NCBI RefSeq assembly: GCF_026242055.1 | Contig: NZ_JAPJDL010000013.1 | Coordinates: forward strand, 3,357-67,356 | Origin: Lentzea sp. NEAU-D7 | GTDB lineage: Bacteria; Actinomycetota; Actinomycetes; Mycobacteriales; Pseudonocardiaceae | Reading direction: 5' to 3' | DNA length: 64,000 nucleotides | In this document: piece by piece, positions 41,024-49,301 of the stretch | Numbering within the stretch: the first letter of the stretch is position 1 | Layout: each line of letters opens with the position of its first letter | Notes under the pieces: model-generated | What the model saw: the letters and a program-made list of their open reading frames with translations, nothing else | The model's database searches: none | Told to the model about the DNA's origin: nothing | Program-made: the position numbers and the translations under genes

Positions 41024-41677
41024 TTGAACATGCGTATTTGTGCTGCCGTCGTGGCGTTGGCCGCCCTGGTGGCGGGGTGTGCCGGTGAACCTGCCGCCAC
41101 GCCGCCGCCGACCACGACCACGACCACCACGACGGCGCCACCGACGCCGGCCGAGCTGAACGAGCGGGCCAAGGCAGCGATCGCGGCGCCCGACACGTTC
41201 GCCGCGGCCGGTGGCCAGGTGAAGACGAACGTGCCGGCGACCGACGCCGAGGTCGGCGCGGACGGCCAGGCCGTGGCCATGATCTGCGGCGGCCGCGAGA
41301 TCCACGCGGACGGCAGTTCGGTGATGCGGTCCCGGCTCTGGACGGGGCGCACGACCGTCTTCCAGCAGGTCCACGCCATGGCCGACCGTCCGGCGGCGGT
41401 GCTGGTCAAGAGCGTGGAGACCGGGCTCGCCGCCTGCACGAGCACCCGCGGCGTGGAGCAGCTCGCGACGCTCGCCAAGCCGGCGGGCGTGGACGACTTC
41501 TACGCGTACTGCGAGGCGACCCTGGACCCGTCCGTGTCCCCGTTCGTGTGCCACGCGTTCATGGGCCGCGGCACGCTCATCTCGGAGGTGGTCATGTTCG
41601 GTCAGACCAAGGAGGCGGCCGGGACCGAACTGGCGTCCGTGCTGCCGGCTTTCGTCCCGGCGTTCGTCAAGGCGTAA
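41024..41677 (+). CDS. Secreted lipoprotein of unknown function
   Basis: A 217-residue predicted lipoprotein: short basic N-terminus, hydrophobic segment, lipobox LAALVAGC, then a Thr-rich linker (TTTTTTTT). The mature domain has four Cys (MICGG, AACTS, AYCEA, FVCHA) likely forming two disulfides. It is unrecognised. TTG at 41024 has GGGGGAAG at a good spacing; ATG at 41030 is the alternative. A strong terminator follows. Confidence 0.7.
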   Translation: MNMRICAAVVALAALVAGCAGEPAATPPPTTTTTTTTAPPTPAELNERAKAAIAAPDTFAAAGGQVKTNVPATDAEVGADGQAVAMICGGREIHADGSSVMRSRLWTGRTTVFQQVHAMADRPAAVLVKSVETGLAACTSTRGVEQLATLAKPAGVDDFYAYCEATLDPSVSPFVCHAFMGRGTLISEVVMFGQTKEAAGTELASVLPAFVPAFVKA

Positions 41678-41690
41678 CCGCTGCTCCTCG

Positions 41691-41726
41691 GACAGGGCGC
41701 GCTTCGAAGCCGGAGCGCGCCCTGTC
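41691..41726 (+). terminator. Hairpin after the lipoprotein gene
   Basis: GACAGGGCGCGCT and AGCGCGCCCTGTC form a perfect 13-bp stem with a 10-nt loop, 13 bases after the stop. Confidence 0.75.
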
Positions 41727-42091
41727 CCGTCGGCGCACGCCCCGGAGCGGGTGGTGATCGAGGAGTTCAGCCGGGAGTTCGGTGTGCTGGGCGTCCCGGA
41801 CCCCGGTGAACGCCACCGTCGTCGGCGCGCTGTCGAACGCTCGCGCTGCCGCCCGGCGCACGCCGCGAAGCCGCTCTGCGCTGCGGTCGGTCGAGGACCC
41901 GCTCGACCTCCGACAGACGCGGTCTATGAGCTGATAGCCGCCGCCACTTGGACGAGCGGCCGGTCCCGCGTGAATGCTCGACCGGTGCGCCGATCTCCTG
42001 TGCCACCACGCTGATCGCGGTCCGCACCGCGTCGGTGATCCCGGTCCGCCGGACGACGAGAAACCGCAACGGGGGCTAGCGCACACAGAAG
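41727..42091. other. Apparently non-coding 365 bp, possible gene relic
   Basis: Between the terminator and the fdh promoter I find no gene I can support. On the minus strand one open frame (42069 to about 41890, RFLVVRRTGITDAVRTAISVVAQ) and a second frame (about 41900 to 41750, TTVAFTGVRDAQHTELPAELL) look more protein-like than their surroundings. They could be fragments of one frameshifted gene. No family is recognised and no ribosome site is evident. Confidence 0.35.
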
Positions 42092-42105
42092 ATTGCATAC
42101 AGTAT
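42092..42105. promoter_or_regulatory. GntR box 4, formate dehydrogenase promoter
   Basis: ATTGCATACAGTAT, identical to box 1 over all 14 positions in opposite orientation. TACAGT (42098-42103) acts as -10; the AGGAGG SD follows within the short leader and the ATG lies at 42126. Confidence 0.78.
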
Positions 42106-42125
42106 GTGCCTAGGAGGTGCAGACG

Positions 42126-44051
42126 ATGAGCAGGCGGAAGAAGACCGAGCCCTACGTGCGGCTGACCCAGCCACTGGTGCGCGACGCGGGAGTCCTGCGA
42201 CCGGCCACCTGGGACGAGGCGCTGGACAAGGCAGCAGAGGGCTTCCGCAGGAACGTGGCCAGCGGCGGCCCGGACGCGTTCGGCATGTTCTCCTGTGCGC
42301 GGGCCACCAACGAGATGAACTACATGGCCCAGAAGTTCACCAGGGCCGTGATCGGGACGAACAACGTCGACAGCTGCAACCGCACCTGCCACGCCCCGAG
42401 CGTGGCCGGGCTGGCCAAGGTGTTCGGCAGCGGTGGCGGTACCTCCTCCTACCAGGAGATCGAGGACGCCGACCTGATCGTGCTCTGGGGGTCGAACGCG
42501 CGGGAGGCGCACCCGATCTTCTTCCAGCACGTGCTGAAGGCGGTCAACAAGGGCGCGAAGCTGTACGTGGTCGACCCGCGGCTGACCAGCACCGGCAAGT
42601 GGGCGCACAGGTGGTTGCGGCTCAACGTCGGCACGGACATCCCGCTGGCGCACGCGATCGCGCGGGAGATCATCGCCTCGAACCTCACCAACATGTCGTT
42701 CGTGGAGCGGGCGACCGAGGGCTTCCGGGAGTTCGTGAAGGCCGTCGAGCCGTGGACGCTGCCGGTCGCCGAGCTGGAGACCGGTGTGCCGGCCGAACTG
42801 ATCCGCGAGCTCGCGCACGCCTACGCCAGGGCGGACCGGGGACAGCTGAGCTGGACGCTCGGCATCACCGAGCACCACAACGGCACGAACAACGTGCTGA
42901 GCCTCATCAACCTGGCGCTGCTGACCGGTCAGGTCGGGCGGTACGGCGCCGGGCTGAACCCGTTGCGCGGGCAGAACAACGTGCAGGGCGGCGGCGACAT
43001 GGGCGCCATCCCCGACCGGCTGCCCGGCTTCCAGGACATCACGGATCCCGCTGTCGCCAAGAAGTTCAACGACGCGTGGGGCTCGAACTTCAAGGCGGCC
43101 AAGGGCTGGAACCTCACGCAGATGCTGGAGGCGATGGAACGCGGTGACATGACCACCGTGTACATCATCGGCGAGAACCCCGTGCAGTCCGAGGCCGACT
43201 GCGAGCACACGATCAAGCGGCTGTCCAACCTGGACCACGTCGTGGTGCAGGACATCTTCCTCACCAAGACCGCGCAGCTCGCGCACGTCGTTCTCCCCGC
43301 CGCCGCGGCCTGGTGCGAGACCGACGGCACCTTCACCAACAGCGAGCGCCGGGTGCAGCGCGTGCGCAAGGCCCTGACACCACCCGAGGGCGCGCGCGAC
43401 GACATCGAGATCATGGGTGAGATCGCGACCCGGCTCGGCGCGGACTGGCAGCACAAGACCGGCCAGGACGTGTGGGACGAGCTGCGCGGCCTGTCGCCGA
43501 TCCACACCGGCATGACCTACGACCGGCTCGAGCAGCTCGGCGGCATCCAGTGGCCGTGCCCGGACGAGAACTCCCTCGAACCCAGCTTCCTGCACGGCCG
43601 GTTGTGGGAGGACGACCCGGTCAAGCGCGGCATGCCCGCGACGTTCTCGCCGGTGCCGCACAGCCCGCCCGTCGACGAGCTGACCGAGGACTTCCCGTTC
43701 CGGCTCACCACCGGGCGGCGGCTCGACTCCTACAACACCGGGGTGCAGTCGCACGGGTTCGAGTCGCCGCTGCGCGTCGGGGAGACGCTCGACCTGTGCC
43801 CGCAGGACGCCGAGGCTCTCGGGGTCGTCGCGGGCGAGGAGGTGAGGATCACGAGCCGGCGCGGGCAGATCGTGGCACCGGTGCGGATCGACGACGGACT
43901 GACGCCGGGCCTGGTGTTCATGACGTTCCACTTCCCGGACGAGATCGACGTCAACGTCCTCACGATCGAGGCGACCTGCCCGATCGCGGGCACCGCCGAG
44001 TACAAGGCCGCTGCTGTCCGCGTCGAGAAGCTTCCGGTGAAGGTGGGCTGA
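42126..44051 (+). CDS. Formate dehydrogenase catalytic (Mo-bisMGD) subunit, lacking its N-terminal Fe-S module
   Basis: A 641-residue molybdopterin oxidoreductase matching the C-terminal two thirds of NAD-dependent formate dehydrogenase FdsA/FdhA. The active site is NRTCHAPSVAGLA with Cys88 (Mo ligand, not Sec) and His89. NNVQGGGDMGAIPD and LPAAAAWCETDGTFTNSERRVQ are further MGD-binding blocks; the last ~120 residues are the molydopterin-dinucleotide-binding domain. The usual N-terminal [4Fe-4S] (CxxCxxxC) domain is missing here and occurs at the end of the gene at 45818-46741, so the alpha subunit is split. The ATG at 42126 (AGGAGG eight bases upstream) is preferred over GTG 42117. First gene of the operon. 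Confidence 0.9.
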   Translation: MSRRKKTEPYVRLTQPLVRDAGVLRPATWDEALDKAAEGFRRNVASGGPDAFGMFSCARATNEMNYMAQKFTRAVIGTNNVDSCNRTCHAPSVAGLAKVFGSGGGTSSYQEIEDADLIVLWGSNAREAHPIFFQHVLKAVNKGAKLYVVDPRLTSTGKWAHRWLRLNVGTDIPLAHAIAREIIASNLTNMSFVERATEGFREFVKAVEPWTLPVAELETGVPAELIRELAHAYARADRGQLSWTLGITEHHNGTNNVLSLINLALLTGQVGRYGAGLNPLRGQNNVQGGGDMGAIPDRLPGFQDITDPAVAKKFNDAWGSNFKAAKGWNLTQMLEAMERGDMTTVYIIGENPVQSEADCEHTIKRLSNLDHVVVQDIFLTKTAQLAHVVLPAAAAWCETDGTFTNSERRVQRVRKALTPPEGARDDIEIMGEIATRLGADWQHKTGQDVWDELRGLSPIHTGMTYDRLEQLGGIQWPCPDENSLEPSFLHGRLWEDDPVKRGMPATFSPVPHSPPVDELTEDFPFRLTTGRRLDSYNTGVQSHGFESPLRVGETLDLCPQDAEALGVVAGEEVRITSRRGQIVAPVRIDDGLTPGLVFMTFHFPDEIDVNVLTIEATCPIAGTAEYKAAAVRVEKLPVKVG

Positions 44052-45821
44052 GTGGATCTCAAACTGCTCGACGTGGAGCCGTCCGAGGCCGAACGCGTCG
44101 TCGTGGACCTGTTCACCGGCATGGGCCGGGACCAGCTGTTGCCCGCCCTGCACGCGGTCAACGACCGGGTCGGCTGGATCAGCCAGGGTGCGCTGAATCA
44201 CATCTGCCGCGTCCTGCACGTCCCGCCGGCCGAGGCGTACGGGGTGGCGAGCTTCTACTCGCTGTTCTCGCTGACCGAACGACCGGCGAAGGTCGTGCAC
44301 GTCTGCGTCGACCTGGCCTGCCAGGTCAACGGCGCGAAATCGTTGTGCGACAGGCTGACCAGCGAGTTGGGGCCGGCGGGCGCGAAGAGCGGCTGGCTGC
44401 GCAGCCCGTGCCTCGGGGTGTGCGAGAAGGCTCCGGCCGCACTCGCGTTCGAGGCGGGGGAGGTGGCGAAGGAGCAGCTCCTGGCGCCCGCCATCGCGGA
44501 CGAGGTGATCGCGGTGGCGGCCGCCGGTCCCTCTCCTGTGGACGGTGGGCGCGCGGAGGTGCCGCAGGCGGGGTCCACTGGCCTGCGGCTGCTGAAGCGG
44601 GTCGGCGTCGTCGATCCGGAGTCGCTCGACGACTACCGGGCGACGGGCGGCTACGCGGCGTTGCGCACGGCCCTCCTCCTGGGGCCGACCGGGGTGATCC
44701 GCGAGGTCACCGACGCCAAGCTGATGGGCCGCGGCGGTGCGGCGTTCCCGACGGGACGCAAGTGGGACGCGACCGCCCGCCAGCCCGTGCGCCCGCATTA
44801 CCTGGTGTGCAACGCGGACGAGAGCGAGCCCGGCACGTTCAAGGACCGCCTGCTGATGGAGGGCGACCCGTACGCGGTCATCGAGTCGATGACCATCGCC
44901 GGGTTCGCGGCCGGCTGCTCGCGCGGCTACCTCTACCTGCGCGGCGAGTACCCCACGGCGCTGCACCTGCTGCGCAACGCCATCGCACGGGCCAAGGAAC
45001 GCAACTTCCTCGGCGAGAACATCATGGGCCACGAAGGCTTCTCGTTCGACATCGAGATCCGCCGCGGCGCGGGTGCGTACATCTGCGGCGAGGAAACGGC
45101 GATCTTCAACTCCATCGAGGGCTTCCGCGGTGAACCGCGCTCGAAGCCGCCGTTCCCGGTGGAGTCGGGGCTCTTCGGCAGACCTACGGTGGTCAACAAC
45201 GTGGAGACGCTGGTCAACGTGCCGGTGATCCTCACGGAGGGGTGCGAGGCCTACACCCGCATCGGCACCGGGGGCTCGGCGGGCCCGAAGCTCTTCTGCC
45301 TGTCGGGCAACGTCAGTCGTCCGGGCGTGTACGAGGTGCCGTTCGGCACCACGCTCGGAGAGCTCCTCGACCTGGCGGGTGGCGTGCCGCCAGGCCGGGA
45401 GCTGCGAGCGGTACTGCTCGGCGGGGCGGCAGGCGGGTTCGTCCGCCCGGACGAGCTCGACCTGCCGCTCACCATGGAGGACGCGCGGGCGGCGAACACC
45501 ACGCTCGGCTCCGGAGTCGTGCTGGTGCTCGACGACACGGCGGACCTCGGCAGCTTCCTGCTTCGCATCGCCGCGTTCTTCCGCGACGAGTCGTGCGGGC
45601 AGTGCGTGCCGTGCCGGATCGGCACGGTGCGCCAGGAGGAGGCGATGGCCCGTCTGGTGGGCAGGCGCCCGCTGAGCACCAGTGCGGAGGACCTCCGGCT
45701 GTTGCGCGAGGTCGGGCAGGTCATGCGCGACTCGTCCATCTGCGGTCTGGGCCAGACCGCTTGGAACGCCATCGAATCAGCCCTTGACCGCCTGGGTTAT
45801 GCAGAGGAGGCAGCATCATGA
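44052..45821 (+). CDS. NuoE-NuoF fusion, diaphorase subunit of formate dehydrogenase
   Basis: A 589-residue fusion of thioredoxin-like NuoE/FdsG and NuoF/FdsB. The N-terminal [2Fe-2S] Cys are 85, 90, 120 and 124. The NuoF part has the NADH/FMN loop GRGGAAFPTGRKW (226-238), ESEPGTFKDR, GAGAYICGEETA (339-350) and the [4Fe-4S] site CGQCVPC plus Cys564 in SSICGLGQ. It passes electrons from the molybdenum subunit to NAD+. Such fusions are known in Fdh1-type enzymes. The GTG start directly follows the catalytic subunit stop, and the end overlaps the next ATG by four bases. Confidence 0.92.
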   Translation: MDLKLLDVEPSEAERVVVDLFTGMGRDQLLPALHAVNDRVGWISQGALNHICRVLHVPPAEAYGVASFYSLFSLTERPAKVVHVCVDLACQVNGAKSLCDRLTSELGPAGAKSGWLRSPCLGVCEKAPAALAFEAGEVAKEQLLAPAIADEVIAVAAAGPSPVDGGRAEVPQAGSTGLRLLKRVGVVDPESLDDYRATGGYAALRTALLLGPTGVIREVTDAKLMGRGGAAFPTGRKWDATARQPVRPHYLVCNADESEPGTFKDRLLMEGDPYAVIESMTIAGFAAGCSRGYLYLRGEYPTALHLLRNAIARAKERNFLGENIMGHEGFSFDIEIRRGAGAYICGEETAIFNSIEGFRGEPRSKPPFPVESGLFGRPTVVNNVETLVNVPVILTEGCEAYTRIGTGGSAGPKLFCLSGNVSRPGVYEVPFGTTLGELLDLAGGVPPGRELRAVLLGGAAGGFVRPDELDLPLTMEDARAANTTLGSGVVLVLDDTADLGSFLLRIAAFFRDESCGQCVPCRIGTVRQEEAMARLVGRRPLSTSAEDLRLLREVGQVMRDSSICGLGQTAWNAIESALDRLGYAEEAAS

Positions 45822-46741
45822 CGATCGTCGAGATCGGCCTTCCGAAACGACTGGTCGAGCTGACCCTGGACGGCGAGTCCGTGCGCGTGCCGGAAGGCGC
45901 CACGATCCTGGACGCCTGCACCGCCAGGGGGAAGTCGATCCCCACGCTCTGCTACGGCGACACCCTGAAGCCGGCGAACGCCTGCCGCGTCTGCATGGTC
46001 GAGGTCGAGGGCTCCCGCACGCTCGTGCCGTCGTGCTCGCGCAAGGTCGAGCCGGGCATGGTCGTGCACACGGAGTCCGAGCGCACGCTGCACAGCCGCA
46101 AGCTGGTTCTGGAACTCCTCGGGTCCGCGACGGACCTCTCCACCACGCCGCACGTGGACGAGTGGATGTCCGCGTGCGGTGCCGACCCCTCCCGCTTCGG
46201 CCCGCCGGCACCGCCGTCGGCCGACCGGGACGACCGCCGTCCGGGCGAGCACGAGGAGCCCGACGGCCAGACCGCCGCCACCGTGCGGCAGCCGGCCAAA
46301 GTGGACAATCCCCTCTACGTCCGCGACCTCGGCAAGTGCATCCTGTGTTACAAGTGCGTCGACGCGTGCGGCGACCAGTGGCAGAACACCTTCGCGATCT
46401 CGGTGGCCGGTCGCGGCTTCGACTCGCGGATCTCCACGGAGTTCTCCACCCCGCTGCCCGACAGCGCCTGCGTCTACTGCGGCAACTGCATCGAGGTCTG
46501 CCCGACGGGCGCGCTGAGCTTCAAGCGCGAGTACGACAAGCGCGAGGACGGCACCTGGGACGAAGAGGCCCAGACGCAGACCACGACCATCTGCACGTTC
46601 TGCGGTGTCGGGTGCAACCTCACCCTGCACGTGCAGGACAACGAGATCGTGAAGGTCACGTCGCCGCACGACAGCACGGTCACGCACGGAAACCTGTGCA
46701 TCAAGGGCCGTTTCGGCTGGCAGCACGTGCAAAACCGCTGA
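45818..46741 (+). CDS. Fe-S subunit carrying the missing N-terminal part of formate dehydrogenase alpha
   Basis: A 307-residue ferredoxin-like protein. [2Fe-2S] Cys are 45, 56, 59 and 73. Two [4Fe-4S] sites are C174/177/180/184 and C218/221/224/228. A Molybdop_Fe4S4 module lies at the very end (C259, C262, C266 in CTFCGVGC and C294 in LCIKGRFG). Together these match the first third of an FdsA-type alpha chain, which normally continues straight into the catalytic domain. The chain stops here at GWQHVQNR. The His/Cys N3-type cluster found in longer relatives is absent. Together with the 42126 gene it adds up to about 948 residues, the length of a single FdsA. Confidence 0.9.
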   Translation: MTIVEIGLPKRLVELTLDGESVRVPEGATILDACTARGKSIPTLCYGDTLKPANACRVCMVEVEGSRTLVPSCSRKVEPGMVVHTESERTLHSRKLVLELLGSATDLSTTPHVDEWMSACGADPSRFGPPAPPSADRDDRRPGEHEEPDGQTAATVRQPAKVDNPLYVRDLGKCILCYKCVDACGDQWQNTFAISVAGRGFDSRISTEFSTPLPDSACVYCGNCIEVCPTGALSFKREYDKREDGTWDEEAQTQTTTICTFCGVGCNLTLHVQDNEIVKVTSPHDSTVTHGNLCIKGRFGWQHVQNR

Positions 46742-46776
46742 GCAGTGACCTCTCTTCCGGAGTGGAGGACCGCCCA

Positions 46777-48318
46777 ATGTCGTTGATCCTCAAGCCCGGC
46801 ACGTCGTGGCACGACGCGTACTCGCGGTGCGTGCAGGCCGCACCCGAAGCGTTCCACGACGATCGGCTGCTCAACCACTTCGGCGGCGAGTGGAGTCGTT
46901 CCGGCGAACCGGTGCCGGCCACCAGCCCGGTCGACGGTTCCACCACCGCGGGGCCGCCCTTCCTCGAGTTCGACGTCGCGGGCCGGGCGGTCGTCGCGGC
47001 CGTCGACCAGCACATCGAGTGGCGCACCGTGCCGCTCGCGGAACGCAAAGCGCGCGTCTCGGAGGCCTTGGACGCCCTCACCGAGCACCGCGACCTGCTG
47101 TCGTTGCTGCTGGTGTGGGAGATCGGCAAGCCGTGGCGGCTCGCCACGGCCGACGTCGACCGCTGCATCGAGGGCGTCCGCTGGTACGTCGAGGAGATCG
47201 ACTCGATGCTGGCCGGCCGGTCGTCGCTGACCGGCCCGGTCAGCAACATCGCCTCGTGGAACTACCCGATGAGCGTGCTGATGCACGCGATGCTGGTGCA
47301 GGCGCTGGCGGGCAACGCCGTCATCGCCAAGGCGCCGACGGACGGCGGCGTCAGCTGCCTGACGCTGGCGACCGCGCTGGCCGTCCGGTCGGGGCTGCCG
47401 CTGACGCTCGTGTCCGGCAGCGGCAGCGAGCTCGCGCCGGTGCTGGCCGGGTCGTCGTTCCTGGGCTGCGTGTCCTTCGTGGGCGGTCGTGACGTCGGCA
47501 GCGCCATCGCGGCGCGCCTGGTCGACTCGAACCGGCGGCACGTCCTGGAGCAGGAGGGCCTGAACTGCTGGGGCGTCTGGGAGACCGACTCCTGGGACGT
47601 GCTCGGCACGCAGATCCGCAAGGCTTTCGACTACGGCAAGCAGCGTTGCACCGCGTACCCGCGCTACGTCGTGCAGCGGTCGCTGTTCGACAGGTTCCTC
47701 AGCGTCTACCTGCCCGCGGTGCGGGACGTGCGGTTCGGGCACCCGCTCGCCGTCGCCGCACCGGGCGACGAGCTGCCGGAGCTGGACTTCGGGCCGTTGA
47801 TCAACGACGCGAAGGCCAAGGAGCTCGGCGACGTCGTGGACGAGGCGATCCGGGCCGGTGGCGTGCCGCTGTACCGGGGATCGGTGGACTCCGGCCGGTT
47901 CCTGCCGGGCCAGCAGACCGCCGCGTACCTGGCGCCGGTCGCGATCCTCGACCCGCCGCGCTCGTCGGTGCTGCACCACGCGGAGCCGTTCGGGCCGGTC
48001 GACACGATCGTCCTGGTCGACACCGAGGCGGAGCTGCTGGCCGCGATGAACGCCTCGAACGGTGCCCTGGTCGCGTCGCTGGCGTGCGACGACGAGGCGA
48101 CCGCGCGGCGGCTGAGCGCGGACCTGCAGGCGTTCAAGGTCGGCATCAACAAGCCCCGGTCGAGGGGTGACCGCGACGAGGTGTTCGGCGGCCGCGGTGC
48201 CTCCTGGCGCGGCGCGTTCGTCGGCGGCTCGCTGCTGGTCCACGCCGTCACCGAGGGCCCGCCCGACGAACGGCCGTACGGCAACTTCCCCTCCTACTCG
48301 CTCTACCCGCCCACGTGA
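46777..48318 (+). CDS. Aldehyde dehydrogenase superfamily protein
   Basis: A 513-residue ALDH-fold protein. The catalytic Cys is in KQRCTAYPRYVV and the general-base Glu in LEQEGLN; NAD-binding features (IASWNYPMSVLMHA, KAPTDGG) are present but divergent from the usual PWNxP and KPSE forms. It may act on an activated acid or aldehyde linked to formate/oxalate metabolism, or be an independent CoA-dependent enzyme. The ATG at 46777 has GGAGTGGAGGACC upstream and starts 36 bases after the Fe-S gene. It overlaps the next gene by four bases. Confidence 0.8.
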   Translation: MSLILKPGTSWHDAYSRCVQAAPEAFHDDRLLNHFGGEWSRSGEPVPATSPVDGSTTAGPPFLEFDVAGRAVVAAVDQHIEWRTVPLAERKARVSEALDALTEHRDLLSLLLVWEIGKPWRLATADVDRCIEGVRWYVEEIDSMLAGRSSLTGPVSNIASWNYPMSVLMHAMLVQALAGNAVIAKAPTDGGVSCLTLATALAVRSGLPLTLVSGSGSELAPVLAGSSFLGCVSFVGGRDVGSAIAARLVDSNRRHVLEQEGLNCWGVWETDSWDVLGTQIRKAFDYGKQRCTAYPRYVVQRSLFDRFLSVYLPAVRDVRFGHPLAVAAPGDELPELDFGPLINDAKAKELGDVVDEAIRAGGVPLYRGSVDSGRFLPGQQTAAYLAPVAILDPPRSSVLHHAEPFGPVDTIVLVDTEAELLAAMNASNGALVASLACDDEATARRLSADLQAFKVGINKPRSRGDRDEVFGGRGASWRGAFVGGSLLVHAVTEGPPDERPYGNFPSYSLYPPT

Positions 48319-49301
48319 CGTACCGGGCGGACCTGCTCCGCGTCGTGCAGACCGTGGTGGCGCCGAACGCCGCGGACGTCGACCAGCACGCCAGGTTCCC
48401 GCGCGCCGCCGTGAACGCCCTGGGCGCCCGCGGCCTGCTCGGGATGACGATCTCCCGCACGGTCGGCGGGGGAGGCCAGGACGTGCGGTCGGCCGGCAGG
48501 GTGGTCGAGGAGGTGGCGAAGGTCTGCGGCGCCACGGCCTCGGTGTTGCGTTCGCACTACTCCGCGGCCGCCGTGCTGGACCGCTCGGGCCCGCACCGGT
48601 TGCGGACCGAGATCGCGGCGGGCCGGCACCTGTCGACGCTGGCCGCCTTCGGTTCGCCGGGCGCGATGTCGGCGCACGGCGACGTCGTGCAGGTGCGGGC
48701 GCGCAAGAGCTGGGTGATCGCGGCGGGGGAGGCGGACAGCTACGTCTGGTCGTGCGGCCCGGCGTTGTGGCTCGTCCCGGCCGAGGCACCGGGGCTGCTG
48801 GTCCCGGCCGACCACGCCGGGATGGGTCTGCGGGGGACCGTCGCCACCTGCGTGGAGGCCGATCCCGTGCGAGTGCCCGCGTCCAACCGGCTGTGGTCGG
48901 AGGAGCTCGCGTTCCCGTGGTTCGTCGTGCTCGGGGCCGCGGTGTCGCTGGGACTGATGGAGGGTGCGCTGGCGGCGGCCGTCGGGCACCTCGGTGGCGG
49001 TGATCCGCGCACCCGCTCCGACCTGGCCCGGATGCGGCTGCGCACCGACGCGGTCCGGGTGCTCTACAACGACACCCTGTCCGCGGTGACGTGGCATCCG
49101 GAACGGTCGGCCGACCGCGTCCGGCTGCTCGCCGTCACCGCGACCGAGGCCGCGGTGGCGGTCACGGACCTGGCGATGAAGGTGTGCGGGGACGCGGCCT
49201 TCCGCCGCGACCTCGGCATCGAGCGCCGGTTCCGCGACGCGCGGGCGGCGGCCGCGATCGAGCCGACGGTCGGGCAGCTGCTGGACTCAGTCGGGATTTG
49301 A
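48315..49301 (+). CDS. Acyl-CoA dehydrogenase-family protein
   Basis: A 328-residue flavoprotein-like sequence of the acyl-CoA dehydrogenase family, shorter than the usual 380-400. It has the N-terminal helical domain (RFPRAAVNALGARGLLGMTI), the middle FAD-contact region and the C-terminal helical bundle (MKVCGDAAFRRDLGIERRFRDARAAA). The usual catalytic Glu is not obvious, so it may be a nitroalkane/flavin-dependent monooxygenase-like branch. It starts with GTG overlapping the ALDH stop; its end overlaps lazF by 15 bases in convergent orientation. Confidence 0.78.
   Translation: MTYRADLLRVVQTVVAPNAADVDQHARFPRAAVNALGARGLLGMTISRTVGGGGQDVRSAGRVVEEVAKVCGATASVLRSHYSAAAVLDRSGPHRLRTEIAAGRHLSTLAAFGSPGAMSAHGDVVQVRARKSWVIAAGEADSYVWSCGPALWLVPAEAPGLLVPADHAGMGLRGTVATCVEADPVRVPASNRLWSEELAFPWFVVLGAAVSLGLMEGALAAAVGHLGGGDPRTRSDLARMRLRTDAVRVLYNDTLSAVTWHPERSADRVRLLAVTATEAAVAVTDLAMKVCGDAAFRRDLGIERRFRDARAAAAIEPTVGQLLDSVGI

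Noticed and set aside
42126..44051. Formate dehydrogenase catalytic gene as a 5'-truncated pseudogene
   Set aside because: The missing module is encoded intact in the same operon at 45818-46741, the ATG has a strong ribosome site and a regulated promoter directly upstream, so this is a split subunit rather than a broken one.
41667..45032. A very long open frame on the minus strand opposite the formate dehydrogenase genes
   Set aside because: It is antisense to genes with clear catalytic motifs, has Arg/Gly/Pro/His-rich composition typical of GC-rich shadow frames, and no family resemblance or ribosome site.
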